The notes under the pieces: model-generated
What the model saw: the letters and a program-made list of their open reading frames with translations, nothing else
Told to the model about the DNA's origin: nothing
The model's database searches: none
Position numbers and translations under genes: made by a program
DNA from: Pseudomonas sp. S31
Lineage (GTDB): Bacteria; Pseudomonadota; Gammaproteobacteria; Pseudomonadales; Pseudomonadaceae
DNA length: 64,000 bases
NCBI RefSeq assembly: GCF_016648105.1
Contig: NZ_JACVVE010000029.1
Span: 20,110 to 84,109, forward strand
Direction of reading: 5' to 3'
Shown here: in pieces, positions 43,554-51,294 of the stretch
Numbering within the stretch: position 1 is the first letter of the stretch
Layout of the letters: every line of letters starts with the position of its first letter

Positions 43554-44375
43554 CTACTGTTTGGGGGCGTCCGGCGAAAGCTGCATCTGCGCCTTCCAGC
43601 GCTCGACATTGCGCTGCAACACGGCTTCGGACGTACCGGAGATCGGCAATTCTGTCAGTTTTTTTGCCAACTGCCCACGCAGCCAGCTGTCATTGCATGC
43701 CGAGTTATGCGAAACCGCCAGGTACAGGCCCGGACGATCCACCGGCAGGCCACGGGCGATCAGGTCATTGCTCATGCCCAGGCTCTGGGTCATCGCCATG
43801 CCCGAGTAGCGGCCAGCCAGAACATAATCGACCTGGCCCAGGACCAGTTTCTGGAAAGCCTGGGTCAGGTTCTGCGCCGACACCAGGTGCAGTTGGGCCT
43901 TGGCGAACGCCTCGAAGGCCGGGGTCAGGCGCGCCCGCTCCGAGAGAGTGCCCTGGTAGCGGGCCAGGTCGGCCGGGCCATCGAACACTACCTGCCCGTC
44001 ATGGCGGGTCCATACCAGGTATTCGTTGAGCTGCAACGGCGGGTGGATGTAGTCCAGGGCGGTCAGTTGTTCGACCTGCATGGGCGTGTCGAGCAGCAGG
44101 TCGATACGCCCACTGCGCACTTCCTCGAGGGCCTGGTCGCGCTTGCCGGCGTGCAGCACCTCGACCTTGATGCCGAGCTCGCTGGCGACCTGGCGCAGCA
44201 GGTCGACGTTGGCCCCGATCAGGTGGCGGGAGTCGCTCGGGTCTTGCCAGGAGTAAGGCGGCGCATCCGGGCTGCCGGTGGCCACCAGGCGCTCGCACTT
44301 GCCGGCCGCCAGGGCCAGGGGCGACAACAGCGCTGTCATGCATGCCAGCGCCCTGCCCGCTTTGGATAACACCAT
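43554..44375 (-). CDS. Periplasmic solute-binding protein, SBP_bac_3 type (273 aa)
   Basis: A signal peptide (MVLSKAGRALACMTALLSPLALA) precedes a two-lobed binding domain typical of amino-acid/small-solute SBPs (RLVATGSPDAPPYSWQD, GANVDLLRQVASELGIK, RSGRIDLLLDTPMQVE). There is no transporter gene beside it. With two envelope lipoproteins downstream in the same operon, a role in cell-envelope sensing or structure is possible. Substrate unknown. Confidence 0.88.
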   Translation of the reverse strand: MVLSKAGRALACMTALLSPLALAAGKCERLVATGSPDAPPYSWQDPSDSRHLIGANVDLLRQVASELGIKVEVLHAGKRDQALEEVRSGRIDLLLDTPMQVEQLTALDYIHPPLQLNEYLVWTRHDGQVVFDGPADLARYQGTLSERARLTPAFEAFAKAQLHLVSAQNLTQAFQKLVLGQVDYVLAGRYSGMAMTQSLGMSNDLIARGLPVDRPGLYLAVSHNSACNDSWLRGQLAKKLTELPISGTSEAVLQRNVERWKAQMQLSPDAPKQ

Positions 44376-44414
44376 CCTGTACTCCTTGTGGTGAATTCAC
44401 CGAGCGCAAAAAAA

Positions 44415-44439
44415 CCCGGCCCTCATGACGAGGGCCGGG
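44415..44439 (-). terminator. Intrinsic terminator of etfBA
   Basis: CCCGGCCCTC and GAGGGCCGGG around loop ATGAC, followed on the minus strand by a run of T's (plus A's at 44408-44414). Ends the etfB-etfA transcript before the binding-protein gene. Confidence 0.9.
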
Positions 44440-44464
44440 CTTCTTTATAAGTGAAGCAGACGGA

Positions 44465-45394
44465 TCAGACCAGCTTTTCCAGCTCCGGCACGGCTTCGAA
44501 CAGGTCGGCGACCAGCCCGTAGTCGGCCACTTGGAAGATCGGCGCTTCTTCGTCCTTGTTGATCGCGACGATCACCTTGGAGTCCTTCATGCCCGCCAGG
44601 TGCTGGATCGCGCCGGAGATACCGACCGCGATGTACAGCTGCGGGGCGACGATCTTGCCGGTCTGGCCGACCTGCATGTCGTTGGGCACGAAGCCTGCGT
44701 CGACCGCGGCGCGCGAGGCACCGACGGCGGCGCCGAGCTTGTCGGCCAGGCTGTACAGGTGGCTGAAGTTGTCACCATTGCCCATGCCACGGCCGCCGGA
44801 CACGACGATCTTGGCAGCGGTCAGCTCAGGGCGGTCGGACTTGGCCAGTTCTTCGCCGACGAAGGCCGAGATACCGGCGTCGTGCGCAGCGCCGACAGCT
44901 TCGACGGCAGCCGAGCCACCTTCGGCGGCCACGGCGTCGAAGCCGGTGGTACGCACGGTGATGACCTTGACCGCAGCGCTCGACTGCACGGTGGCGATGG
45001 CGTTACCGGCGTAGATCGGGCGCTTGAAGGTGTCGGCCGATTCTACCGAGATGATCTCGGAGATCTGGTCGACGTCCAGCAGCGCGGCAACGCGTGGCAG
45101 GATGTTCTTGCCGTTGGTGGTGGCCGGGGCCAGCACGTGGCTGTAACCGCTTGCCAGTTCCTTGATCAGCGGCGCGACGTTTTCCGGCAGCATATGGGCG
45201 TAGGCAGCGTTATCGGCGACCAGCACCTTGGCCACGCCAGCGATCTTGGCAGCGGATTCGGCGACGCCACCGACGTTCTGGCCAGCGACCAGGACGTGGA
45301 TATCACCACCGATCTTGGCGGCAGCGGCGACAGTGTTCAGGGTGGCCGGGGCTACGGCACCGGCTTCGTATTCAGCGACAACCAGGATAGTCAT
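44465..45394 (-). CDS. etfA: Electron transfer flavoprotein, alpha subunit
   Basis: Takes electrons from acyl-CoA and other dehydrogenases to ETF-QO. 309 aa; the C-terminal FAD-binding half contains VSGGRGMGNGDNF, GASRAAVDAGFVPNDMQVGQTGKIVAPQLY-like phrases and IVAINKDEEAPIF, the ETF-alpha signature. Starts next to the etfB stop. Confidence 0.97.
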   Translation of the reverse strand: MTILVVAEYEAGAVAPATLNTVAAAAKIGGDIHVLVAGQNVGGVAESAAKIAGVAKVLVADNAAYAHMLPENVAPLIKELASGYSHVLAPATTNGKNILPRVAALLDVDQISEIISVESADTFKRPIYAGNAIATVQSSAAVKVITVRTTGFDAVAAEGGSAAVEAVGAAHDAGISAFVGEELAKSDRPELTAAKIVVSGGRGMGNGDNFSHLYSLADKLGAAVGASRAAVDAGFVPNDMQVGQTGKIVAPQLYIAVGISGAIQHLAGMKDSKVIVAINKDEEAPIFQVADYGLVADLFEAVPELEKLV

Positions 45395-46144
45395 TTAGAT
45401 TACCTTCGCTTCGTTCTTCAGCTTCTCGACCAGTTCGGCCACCGACTTGACCTTGATACCGGCGCTGCGGGCAGCAGGCGCTTCGACCTTGAGGGTCTTG
45501 GTGGTGGAGGCCAGGGAAACGCCCAGTGCATCTGGCGTGAGGGTTTCCAGCGGCTTCTTCTTGGCCTTCATGATGTTCGGCAGCGACGCGTAGCGTGGCT
45601 CGTTCAGGCGCAGGTCGGTGGTGACGATGGCCGGCAAGTTCAGCGCAACGGTCTGCAGGCCGCCGTCGATTTCACGGGTGACGTTCAGCTTGTCGCCAGC
45701 GACTTCCACCTTGGAGGCGAAGGTGCCCTGGGCAAAGCCGGTCAGCGCGGCGAGCATCTGGCCAGTCTGGTTGTTGTCGCTGTCGATGGCCTGCTTGCCG
45801 AGGATGACCAGCTGCGGCTGCTCCTTGTCGACAACGGCTTTCAGGGCCTTGGCCACGGCCAGGGAGTTCAGCTCGTCGGCGGCTTCGACCAGGATGGCAC
45901 GGTCGGCACCCAGGGCCAGGGCAGTACGCAGCTGCTCCTGGGCGGTGGTCGGACCGACGGAGACGACGACGATCTCGGTCGCTACGCCCTTCTCTTTCAG
46001 GCGTACGGCTTCTTCCACGGCGATTTCGCAGAAGGGGTTCATGGACATCTTGACGTTTGCAAGGTCGACGCCGGAGTTATCCGCCTTGACGCGAACCTTG
46101 ACGTTGTAGTCGACCACTCGTTTGACAGCTACAAGAACCTTCAT
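45395..46144 (-). CDS. etfB: Electron transfer flavoprotein, beta subunit
   Basis: AMP-binding partner of EtfA. 249 aa; MKVLVAVKRVVDYNVKVRVK, MSMNPFCEIAVEEAVRLKEK and the ETF-beta signature VTREIDGGLQTVALNLPAIV are all present. GAGGAATCC precedes the ATG. First gene of etfBA, divergent from ETF-QO across a 570-base gap. Confidence 0.97.
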   Translation of the reverse strand: MKVLVAVKRVVDYNVKVRVKADNSGVDLANVKMSMNPFCEIAVEEAVRLKEKGVATEIVVVSVGPTTAQEQLRTALALGADRAILVEAADELNSLAVAKALKAVVDKEQPQLVILGKQAIDSDNNQTGQMLAALTGFAQGTFASKVEVAGDKLNVTREIDGGLQTVALNLPAIVTTDLRLNEPRYASLPNIMKAKKKPLETLTPDALGVSLASTTKTLKVEAPAARSAGIKVKSVAELVEKLKNEAKVI

Positions 46145-46520
46145 GGATTCCTCGTTACTCTCCGGTGAATAGAATGTCGCCTGGGGCCATGCCCTGGCGA
46201 TGCGCGTGGGTACAAGGGCACCTCTGAAAACGAACCGCGCGGAGCGAACTTCACGATGACCGAACAGTCTTCATTCGACTGCTGCGGCAAAAACCCGCGA
46301 GTCATTTTCTGTCGTGGCGTGTAGACTCCACTACAAAATGCGTTCTGGGCGAAAAAGCCTGCTCCACGCCTGGTCTTTAGGGGTACACCTGCTCCCGACG
46401 ATCAGCCTACGGCGAGCGTTAAACCGCTCGTATCTTGACCGCAACACCCCATCCGGTCAATACGGCAAATCGGTCACCCTCCAGCCGCTCAGCAGTGATT
46501 TTACTGGCCTGCGGCAAATT
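46145..46520. other. Upstream region of etfB
   Basis: About 375 bases of non-coding sequence between etfB and the ETF-QO promoter. I see no convincing gene or structured RNA; it should hold the etfB promoter. GTAGACTCCACTAC at 46320-46333 is a weak inverted repeat. Confidence 0.5.
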
Positions 46521-46534
46521 CAAACAAACGTTTG
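46521..46534. promoter_or_regulatory. PsrA-like operator before ETF-QO
   Basis: CAAAC-AAAC-GTTTG matches the PsrA pattern; it abuts the -35 of the ETF-QO promoter, so a bound regulator could block it. Work on P. aeruginosa places etf genes in the PsrA fatty-acid regulon. Confidence 0.55.
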
Positions 46535-46536
46535 TA

Positions 46537-46565
46537 TTGGACCCGCCACGTGGTGTAGATATAAT
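46537..46565 (+). promoter_or_regulatory. Sigma-70 promoter of ETF-QO
   Basis: TTGGAC (46537-46542), 17 bases, TATAAT (46560-46565). Leader about 140 bases. Confidence 0.75.
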
Positions 46566-46713
46566 GCGCGCCAGGACAAAAACGGTGTAGTCCGTCTTTT
46601 TCGCAGCTACAGCCAGGCCCCCACTCGGGCACTGACGCCAAGCCGCGCACGACCGTCCAACGCCCAATAAGACCAAAGCAACAGCACGAGCCTTGATGAG
46701 TAGGAGAGAACCA

Positions 46714-48378
46714 GTGGAACGCGAATACATGGAATTCGACGTGGTCATCGTCGGCGCCGGCCCGGCGGGCCTGTCCGCCGCCTGCCGCCTGAAGCAGAAG
46801 GCCGCCGAAGCCGGTAGCGAGATCAGCGTCTGCGTGGTGGAGAAAGGCTCCGAGGTCGGTGCTCACATCCTGTCCGGCGCGGTGTTCGAGCCGCGCGCCT
46901 TGAACGAACTGTTCCCCGACTGGAAAGAGCTGGGCGCCCCGCTCAACACCGAAGTCAAGCGCGACGACATCTACGTGCTCAAGGATGCCGGCAGCTCGAC
47001 CAAGGTCCCCGACCTGTTCGTGCCCAAGACCATGCACAACCAGGGCAACTACATCATCTCGCTGGGCAACCTGTGCCGCTGGCTGGCCCAGCAGGCCGAA
47101 AACCTCGGCGTCGAGATCTACCCGGGCTTCGCCGCCCAGGAAGCGCTGTTCGATGAAAACGGTGTGGTCCGCGGTATCGTCACCGGTGACCTGGGCGTCG
47201 ACCGTGAAGGCAACCCCAAGGACGGCCTGTACACCCCAGGCATGGAACTGCGCGCCAAGTACACCCTGTTCGCCGAAGGCTGCCGTGGCCACATCGGCAA
47301 GCAGCTGATCAAGCGTTTCGACCTCGACAACGAGTCGGATGTACAGCACTACGGCATCGGTCTCAAGGAAATCTGGGAAATCGACCCGGCCAAACACGAG
47401 CAAGGCCTGGTGGTGCATACCGCCGGCTGGCCACTGGATGTGGTGAGCGCGGAAAACACCGGCGGCTCGTTCCTCTATCACCTGGAGAACAACCAGGTGG
47501 TGGTCGGGCTGATCGTCGACCTGTCGTATTCCAACCCGTACCTTTCGCCGTTCGACGAATTCCAGCGACTCAAGCACCACCCGGTGATGAGCCAGTACCT
47601 CGAAGGTGGCAAGCGCATCAGCTACGGCGCCCGCGCCATCTGCAAGGGCGGCCTGAACTCGCTGCCGAAGATGGTCTTCAACGGTGGCGCACTGATCGGT
47701 TGCGACCTCGGCACCTTGAACTTCTCCAAGATCAAGGGCAGTCACACCGCGATGAAATCGGGCATGCTCGCCGCCGAGGCGGTGGCCGATGCACTGGCGG
47801 CCGGCCGCGAGGGCGGCGACCTGCTCGACGGTTACGTCAGCGCCTTCAAGGCCAGCTGGCTGCATGAAGAGCTGTTCGCCAGCCGCAACTTCGGCCCCGC
47901 GCTGCACAAGTTCGGCCCACTGCTGGGTGGTGCCTTCAACTATGTCGATCAGAACTGGTTCGGTGGCAAGCTGCCGTTCACCCTGCACGACACCAAGCCG
48001 GACTACGCCTGCCTGAAGCTTGCGGCCGACTCGAAGAAAATCGACTACCCGAAACCGGACGGCAAGCTCAGCTTCGACAAGCTCAGCTCGGTGTTCCTCT
48101 CCAGCACCAACCATGAAGAGGAACAACCCTGCCACCTGAAGCTGACCGACCCGAACGTGCCGATCGCCAGCAACCTGCCGCTGTACGACGAGCCGGCCCA
48201 GCGCTACTGCCCGGCGGGCGTGTACGAAGTGGTCAGCCAGGAAGACGGCAGCAAGCGCTTCCAGATCAACGCGCAGAACTGCGTGCACTGCAAGACCTGC
48301 GACATCAAGGACCCGGCCCAGAACATCACCTGGGTGACCCCTGAAGGCGCGGGCGGGCCGAACTACCCGAATATGTAA
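46714..48378 (+). CDS. Electron transfer flavoprotein-ubiquinone oxidoreductase
   Basis: Inner-membrane FAD/[4Fe-4S] enzyme passing electrons from ETF to ubiquinone. 554 aa. FAD loop VVIVGAGPAGLSAACRL; a C-terminal ferredoxin-like region with Cys in RYCPAGVYEV and NAQNCVHCKTCDIKDP. The start is a GTG at 46714 with AGGAG seven bases upstream (46702-46706); the in-frame TTG and ATG at 46693 and 46696 lie before that ribosome site. Divergent from etfBA. Confidence 0.96.
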   Translation: MEREYMEFDVVIVGAGPAGLSAACRLKQKAAEAGSEISVCVVEKGSEVGAHILSGAVFEPRALNELFPDWKELGAPLNTEVKRDDIYVLKDAGSSTKVPDLFVPKTMHNQGNYIISLGNLCRWLAQQAENLGVEIYPGFAAQEALFDENGVVRGIVTGDLGVDREGNPKDGLYTPGMELRAKYTLFAEGCRGHIGKQLIKRFDLDNESDVQHYGIGLKEIWEIDPAKHEQGLVVHTAGWPLDVVSAENTGGSFLYHLENNQVVVGLIVDLSYSNPYLSPFDEFQRLKHHPVMSQYLEGGKRISYGARAICKGGLNSLPKMVFNGGALIGCDLGTLNFSKIKGSHTAMKSGMLAAEAVADALAAGREGGDLLDGYVSAFKASWLHEELFASRNFGPALHKFGPLLGGAFNYVDQNWFGGKLPFTLHDTKPDYACLKLAADSKKIDYPKPDGKLSFDKLSSVFLSSTNHEEEQPCHLKLTDPNVPIASNLPLYDEPAQRYCPAGVYEVVSQEDGSKRFQINAQNCVHCKTCDIKDPAQNITWVTPEGAGGPNYPNM

Positions 48379-48392
48379 GGCCTGGTGTACGA

Positions 48393-48425
48393 AAAAGCCC
48401 CCGTCTCGCAAGAGCGGGGGCTTTT
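48393..48425 (+). terminator. Intrinsic terminator of ETF-QO
   Basis: AAAAGCCCCCG / CGGGGGCTTTT stem with an 11-base loop. It separates ETF-QO from the convergent mqsA. Confidence 0.88.
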
Positions 48426-48440
48426 CGTTGCCTGCCAATA

Positions 48441-48842
48441 TCAAGCAGTACGCACTTCCTCAAACAGCTCAGGGTGGCGATCCAGCAGCTTGAGCAGTTT
48501 TACCAGCGCCACAGGCGGTGTGGTCTTGCCGTTTTCATAACGAGAGAAGGCATTGACCCCTCCACCGAAAATTTCCCCCGCCTCACGCTGGTCAAGGTCG
48601 AACTTCCTGCGCATGGAGACAATGAAAGTAGGATCCACGACATTGGAGTTGACCTGACGCTCGAAGGCCGTCATCAGATCACTGACACGCATGGCTTCAT
48701 CATGGCTCAGCACACACTCCCCACAGGCGGAACAATAATCGCCACTTACGTCAGGGATTACAGTCGTCTCTCCCTTGTAGCGATAAGGCATGCCTTGAGT
48801 GTCAGGGGTGAGCTCCGCACCGCCGCAAATTGGACATCTCAT
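48441..48842 (-). CDS. mqsA: Antitoxin MqsA
   Basis: 133 aa antitoxin of the MqsR RNase. The N-terminal zinc domain has two CxxC pairs (MRCPICGG and DYCSACGEC); the C-terminal XRE helix-turn-helix (REAGEIFGGGVNAFSRYENG) binds DNA. Start at 48842, two bases after the mqsR stop; antitoxin second, as in the standard mqsRA operon. It should repress its own promoter through the palindromes at 49148-49192. Confidence 0.95.
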   Translation of the reverse strand: MRCPICGGAELTPDTQGMPYRYKGETTVIPDVSGDYCSACGECVLSHDEAMRVSDLMTAFERQVNSNVVDPTFIVSMRRKFDLDQREAGEIFGGGVNAFSRYENGKTTPPVALVKLLKLLDRHPELFEEVRTA

Positions 48843-48844
48843 GA

Positions 48845-49141
48845 TTACGACTCCTTGAAAGACACAATGAGCACGTCGTCTACCACGGACAGTTTCAGGT
48901 GAACGTACCCAGTTGCTGTGAGCGGGCGATACACGTCCTGCCAAACCCGATGATCGACATGGCTGGTCATGCTCTTGTAGAAATCAGTGCGCTTCAAACC
49001 GGTGATCACTTCAAGCATGCCCGGAAAATCCACTCCCAGCGCCTTGGCACCCCTCAATGCAGCGCCCGTCGGGCTGATGCGCTTTGCTGCAACCAAGGCT
49101 TTTACCCGTTCAAGCGGGGTGTGAGGCGTTCTCTTTTCCAT
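48845..49141 (-). CDS. mqsR: mRNA interferase toxin MqsR
   Basis: 98 aa, the same length as E. coli MqsR and easily aligned with it (MEKRTPHTPLERVKALVAAK, SDFYKSMT-like DFYKSMTSH, WQDVYRP, VHLKLSVVDDVLIVSFKES). MqsR is a ribosome-independent RNase that cuts at GC[U/A]-type sites. Toxin first, antitoxin second in one operon. Confidence 0.96.
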   Translation of the reverse strand: MEKRTPHTPLERVKALVAAKRISPTGAALRGAKALGVDFPGMLEVITGLKRTDFYKSMTSHVDHRVWQDVYRPLTATGYVHLKLSVVDDVLIVSFKES

Positions 49142-49147
49142 GAGAAA

Positions 49148-49192
49148 TTAACCTTCCAGGTTAAATTTGGCTAATAGGTTATTCCAATAACC
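49148..49192. promoter_or_regulatory. MqsA operators upstream of mqsR
   Basis: TTAACCT-TCC-AGGTTAA (49148-49164) fits the known MqsA site AACCT-N2-4-AGGTT. A second inverted repeat GGTTATT-CC-AATAACC is at 49177-49192. Two palindromes before mqsR mirror the E. coli arrangement. Confidence 0.75.
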
Positions 49193-49235
49193 CCCGCCTG
49201 GAAGTCTGCCTCAATGCTCCGCCACCACGACTGAC

Positions 49236-50561
49236 TCATTTGTCACCGCACATGATGGGCAGCGGCTCAGCGCTGAATTCCAGCGATTCACGACGCCCAA
49301 AATATAGGGCGGTGAGCAGCCCGACCGCGCCCATGATCAGACAAAAGCCGACACACACCCAAGGGCTCCACGGCATCAGTGCGATCAGCGCCAGCGGCGT
49401 GGTGCTGGCCCACAGCGCGTAGGCGACGTTGTAGGTGAAGGAGATCCCCGATACGCGGATCTCAGCCGGGAACAACCCGACCATCACCGACGGCACCACC
49501 CCTACCACGCCGCAGGCCAGGCCGGCCAGGGCATAGGCCAGCCAGGTCGCGCCCAACTGCCCCACCAGGCTGGCGTACAGCGCACCGATGCCCAGCGGCA
49601 GCAACACGCTGTAGAGCATCAACGCACGCCAGGCACCGATGCGGTCCACCAGCATCCCAGCCAGCACGCACCCGAGGTTGAGAAACACGATGCCAACGCT
49701 ACTCAGGGCGAAGGTGTGGCCGGCGCTCATGCCGAAGCGTTGCTGCATCACCGTCGGGGTAATCACCACCAGCACCACCACCGCCGAGGTCAGCACGCAG
49801 GTCAGCAACGCCGCCGGGATCAGCGCCGAGCGATGCTCGGTCAGCACCCGCCGCAGGGGAAACTTCACCGGCTGTTCCTGGCGCTCGCGCAGCGCCAGGA
49901 ACACTGGGGTTTCGCTGAGCCAGCGGCGCAGCCATACGCCGATCACGCCGAACACCCCGCCGAGCAGGAAGGGATAGCGCCAGGCGTAATCGAGGATTTC
50001 CTGGGGGGTGAACGCTTGCGCCAGCAGCGTTGCGGTCAGTGCTCCCAGCAGGTAGCCGAAGGTCAGCCCGGCCTGCAGGAAGCCCAGGGCATAGCCGCGC
50101 CGCCCCGCTGGGGCATGCTCGGCGACGAAGGTCCAGGCACTGGGCACTTCGCCACCGACCGCTGCGCCTTGCAGGATGCGCAGCGCCAGCAGGATCAGCG
50201 GCGCGGCATAGCCGATGTCGGCATAGGTCGGCATCACCCCGATCAGTAGGCACGGCAGCGCCATCATCAGGATGCTCAGGCTGAACACCCGTTTGCGCCC
50301 GAGGTGATCGGCGAAATGGGCCATGAGGATGCCGCCCAGAGGCCTCGCCAGGTAACCGGTGACGAAAATCCCGAAGCTCTGCAGCAGGCGCAGCCACTCG
50401 GGCATCTCCGGCGGGAAGAACAACTGGCTGAGGGTCAGGGCGAAGAACACGAAAATGATGAAATCGTAGATTTCCAGGGCGCCGCCCAGTGCCGCCAGAC
50501 CCAAGGTCCGGTGGTCGCCGCGGCTGAACCGGGGCTGGCGAGCGGTATCGATGGCAGTCAT
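49236..50561 (-). CDS. MFS transporter, metabolite:H+ symporter type
   Basis: 441 aa with about twelve transmembrane helices. LARPLGGILMAHFADHLGRKR is the MFS signature between helices 2 and 3; LGFLQAGLTFGYLLG and GVWLRRWLSETPVF fit the MHS (ProP/KgtP/ShiA) subfamily, which imports organic acids or osmolytes. The start at 50561 (MTAIDTARQPRFSRG) replaces a long Arg-rich extension. Single gene; substrate unknown. Confidence 0.88.
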   Translation of the reverse strand: MTAIDTARQPRFSRGDHRTLGLAALGGALEIYDFIIFVFFALTLSQLFFPPEMPEWLRLLQSFGIFVTGYLARPLGGILMAHFADHLGRKRVFSLSILMMALPCLLIGVMPTYADIGYAAPLILLALRILQGAAVGGEVPSAWTFVAEHAPAGRRGYALGFLQAGLTFGYLLGALTATLLAQAFTPQEILDYAWRYPFLLGGVFGVIGVWLRRWLSETPVFLALRERQEQPVKFPLRRVLTEHRSALIPAALLTCVLTSAVVVLVVITPTVMQQRFGMSAGHTFALSSVGIVFLNLGCVLAGMLVDRIGAWRALMLYSVLLPLGIGALYASLVGQLGATWLAYALAGLACGVVGVVPSVMVGLFPAEIRVSGISFTYNVAYALWASTTPLALIALMPWSPWVCVGFCLIMGAVGLLTALYFGRRESLEFSAEPLPIMCGDK

Positions 50562-50632
50562 GGCAGGGTCCGCAAGATCGGCAAAGGCCCAGAGGATAGC
50601 AAATGCCAGGCCTTTGTTGCCCGCTGCCTTCC

Positions 50633-51112
50633 TTAGCGGCTGAATACCGTCTGGCCGAAGCGCGCTCCCGGCCGTGGATAACCCGCCCGGCCCGCAACCG
50701 CTGGCGGCAGCTCCAATGTGCCGATCAGCATCGGTGCATCGATGATCGCCATGAACGACTCGAGTGCCTCGCTGTCCGGCACCTGCGGCAAGCTCACGCT
50801 CACTGCCTGGCGCTGGCCCTGCGGCACGGCGGGGACGGTCAGGTGTTGCGGGTGGTAGAGCAAGGCATGCTGGATCGGCGCATTGACCCGACAGAAGCGC
50901 GCCATGTCGACCCCGGCGTGGGTGCCCAGCTCGATGCTGCCGAGCAGCAGGTTGAACGGTTGCAGGGCGCACTGCACCAAACGCTGCAACTCCTCGAAAC
51001 TGGCCACGGGTGCGATGCGATAGTAGCCCAGCCGATTGAGCATCTTCTCAAGCTGCAAACGTTGTTCTGGATGCTCTTCGGCGATGAGGATGCGCAAGGA
51101 CTTGTTGGTCAT
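50633..51112 (-). CDS. Degenerate receiver-domain protein (159 aa)
   Basis: Begins like a response regulator receiver (LRILIAEEHPEQRLQLEKML: acidic pair Glu12-Glu13), but the phosphorylation position reads NLLLGSIEL, with Gly/Ser (residues 58-59) where Asp is expected. There is no output domain. So it is a pseudo-receiver, perhaps a protein-interaction or phosphorylation-independent partner. It follows the DsbRS-like genes on the same strand after a 180-base gap; a link to them is not shown. Confidence 0.7.
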   Translation of the reverse strand: MTNKSLRILIAEEHPEQRLQLEKMLNRLGYYRIAPVASFEELQRLVQCALQPFNLLLGSIELGTHAGVDMARFCRVNAPIQHALLYHPQHLTVPAVPQGQRQAVSVSLPQVPDSEALESFMAIIDAPMLIGTLELPPAVAGRAGYPRPGARFGQTVFSR

Positions 51113-51294
51113 GATCGGGCCCGGGGCAGTGAGGTAGTGAGCGAAACTCCTTGACCTGTACTGCGCCCGTGCAGGCTACCGGCCGGAGGCACCCGGCGGG
51201 GTCATCATTGATAGTTGCCTCGAAACAGGCGGAACGCAAGTTGCTGGCAGACTAAATTTCGATTCGCGTTCACGCCACACGGATCTCGCGAATC

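Noticed and set aside
46314..46670. Possible small gene (118 codons) on the plus strand before ETF-QO.
   Set aside because: It would run through the PsrA-like box and the -35/-10 promoter of ETF-QO; no ribosome site or domain is seen.
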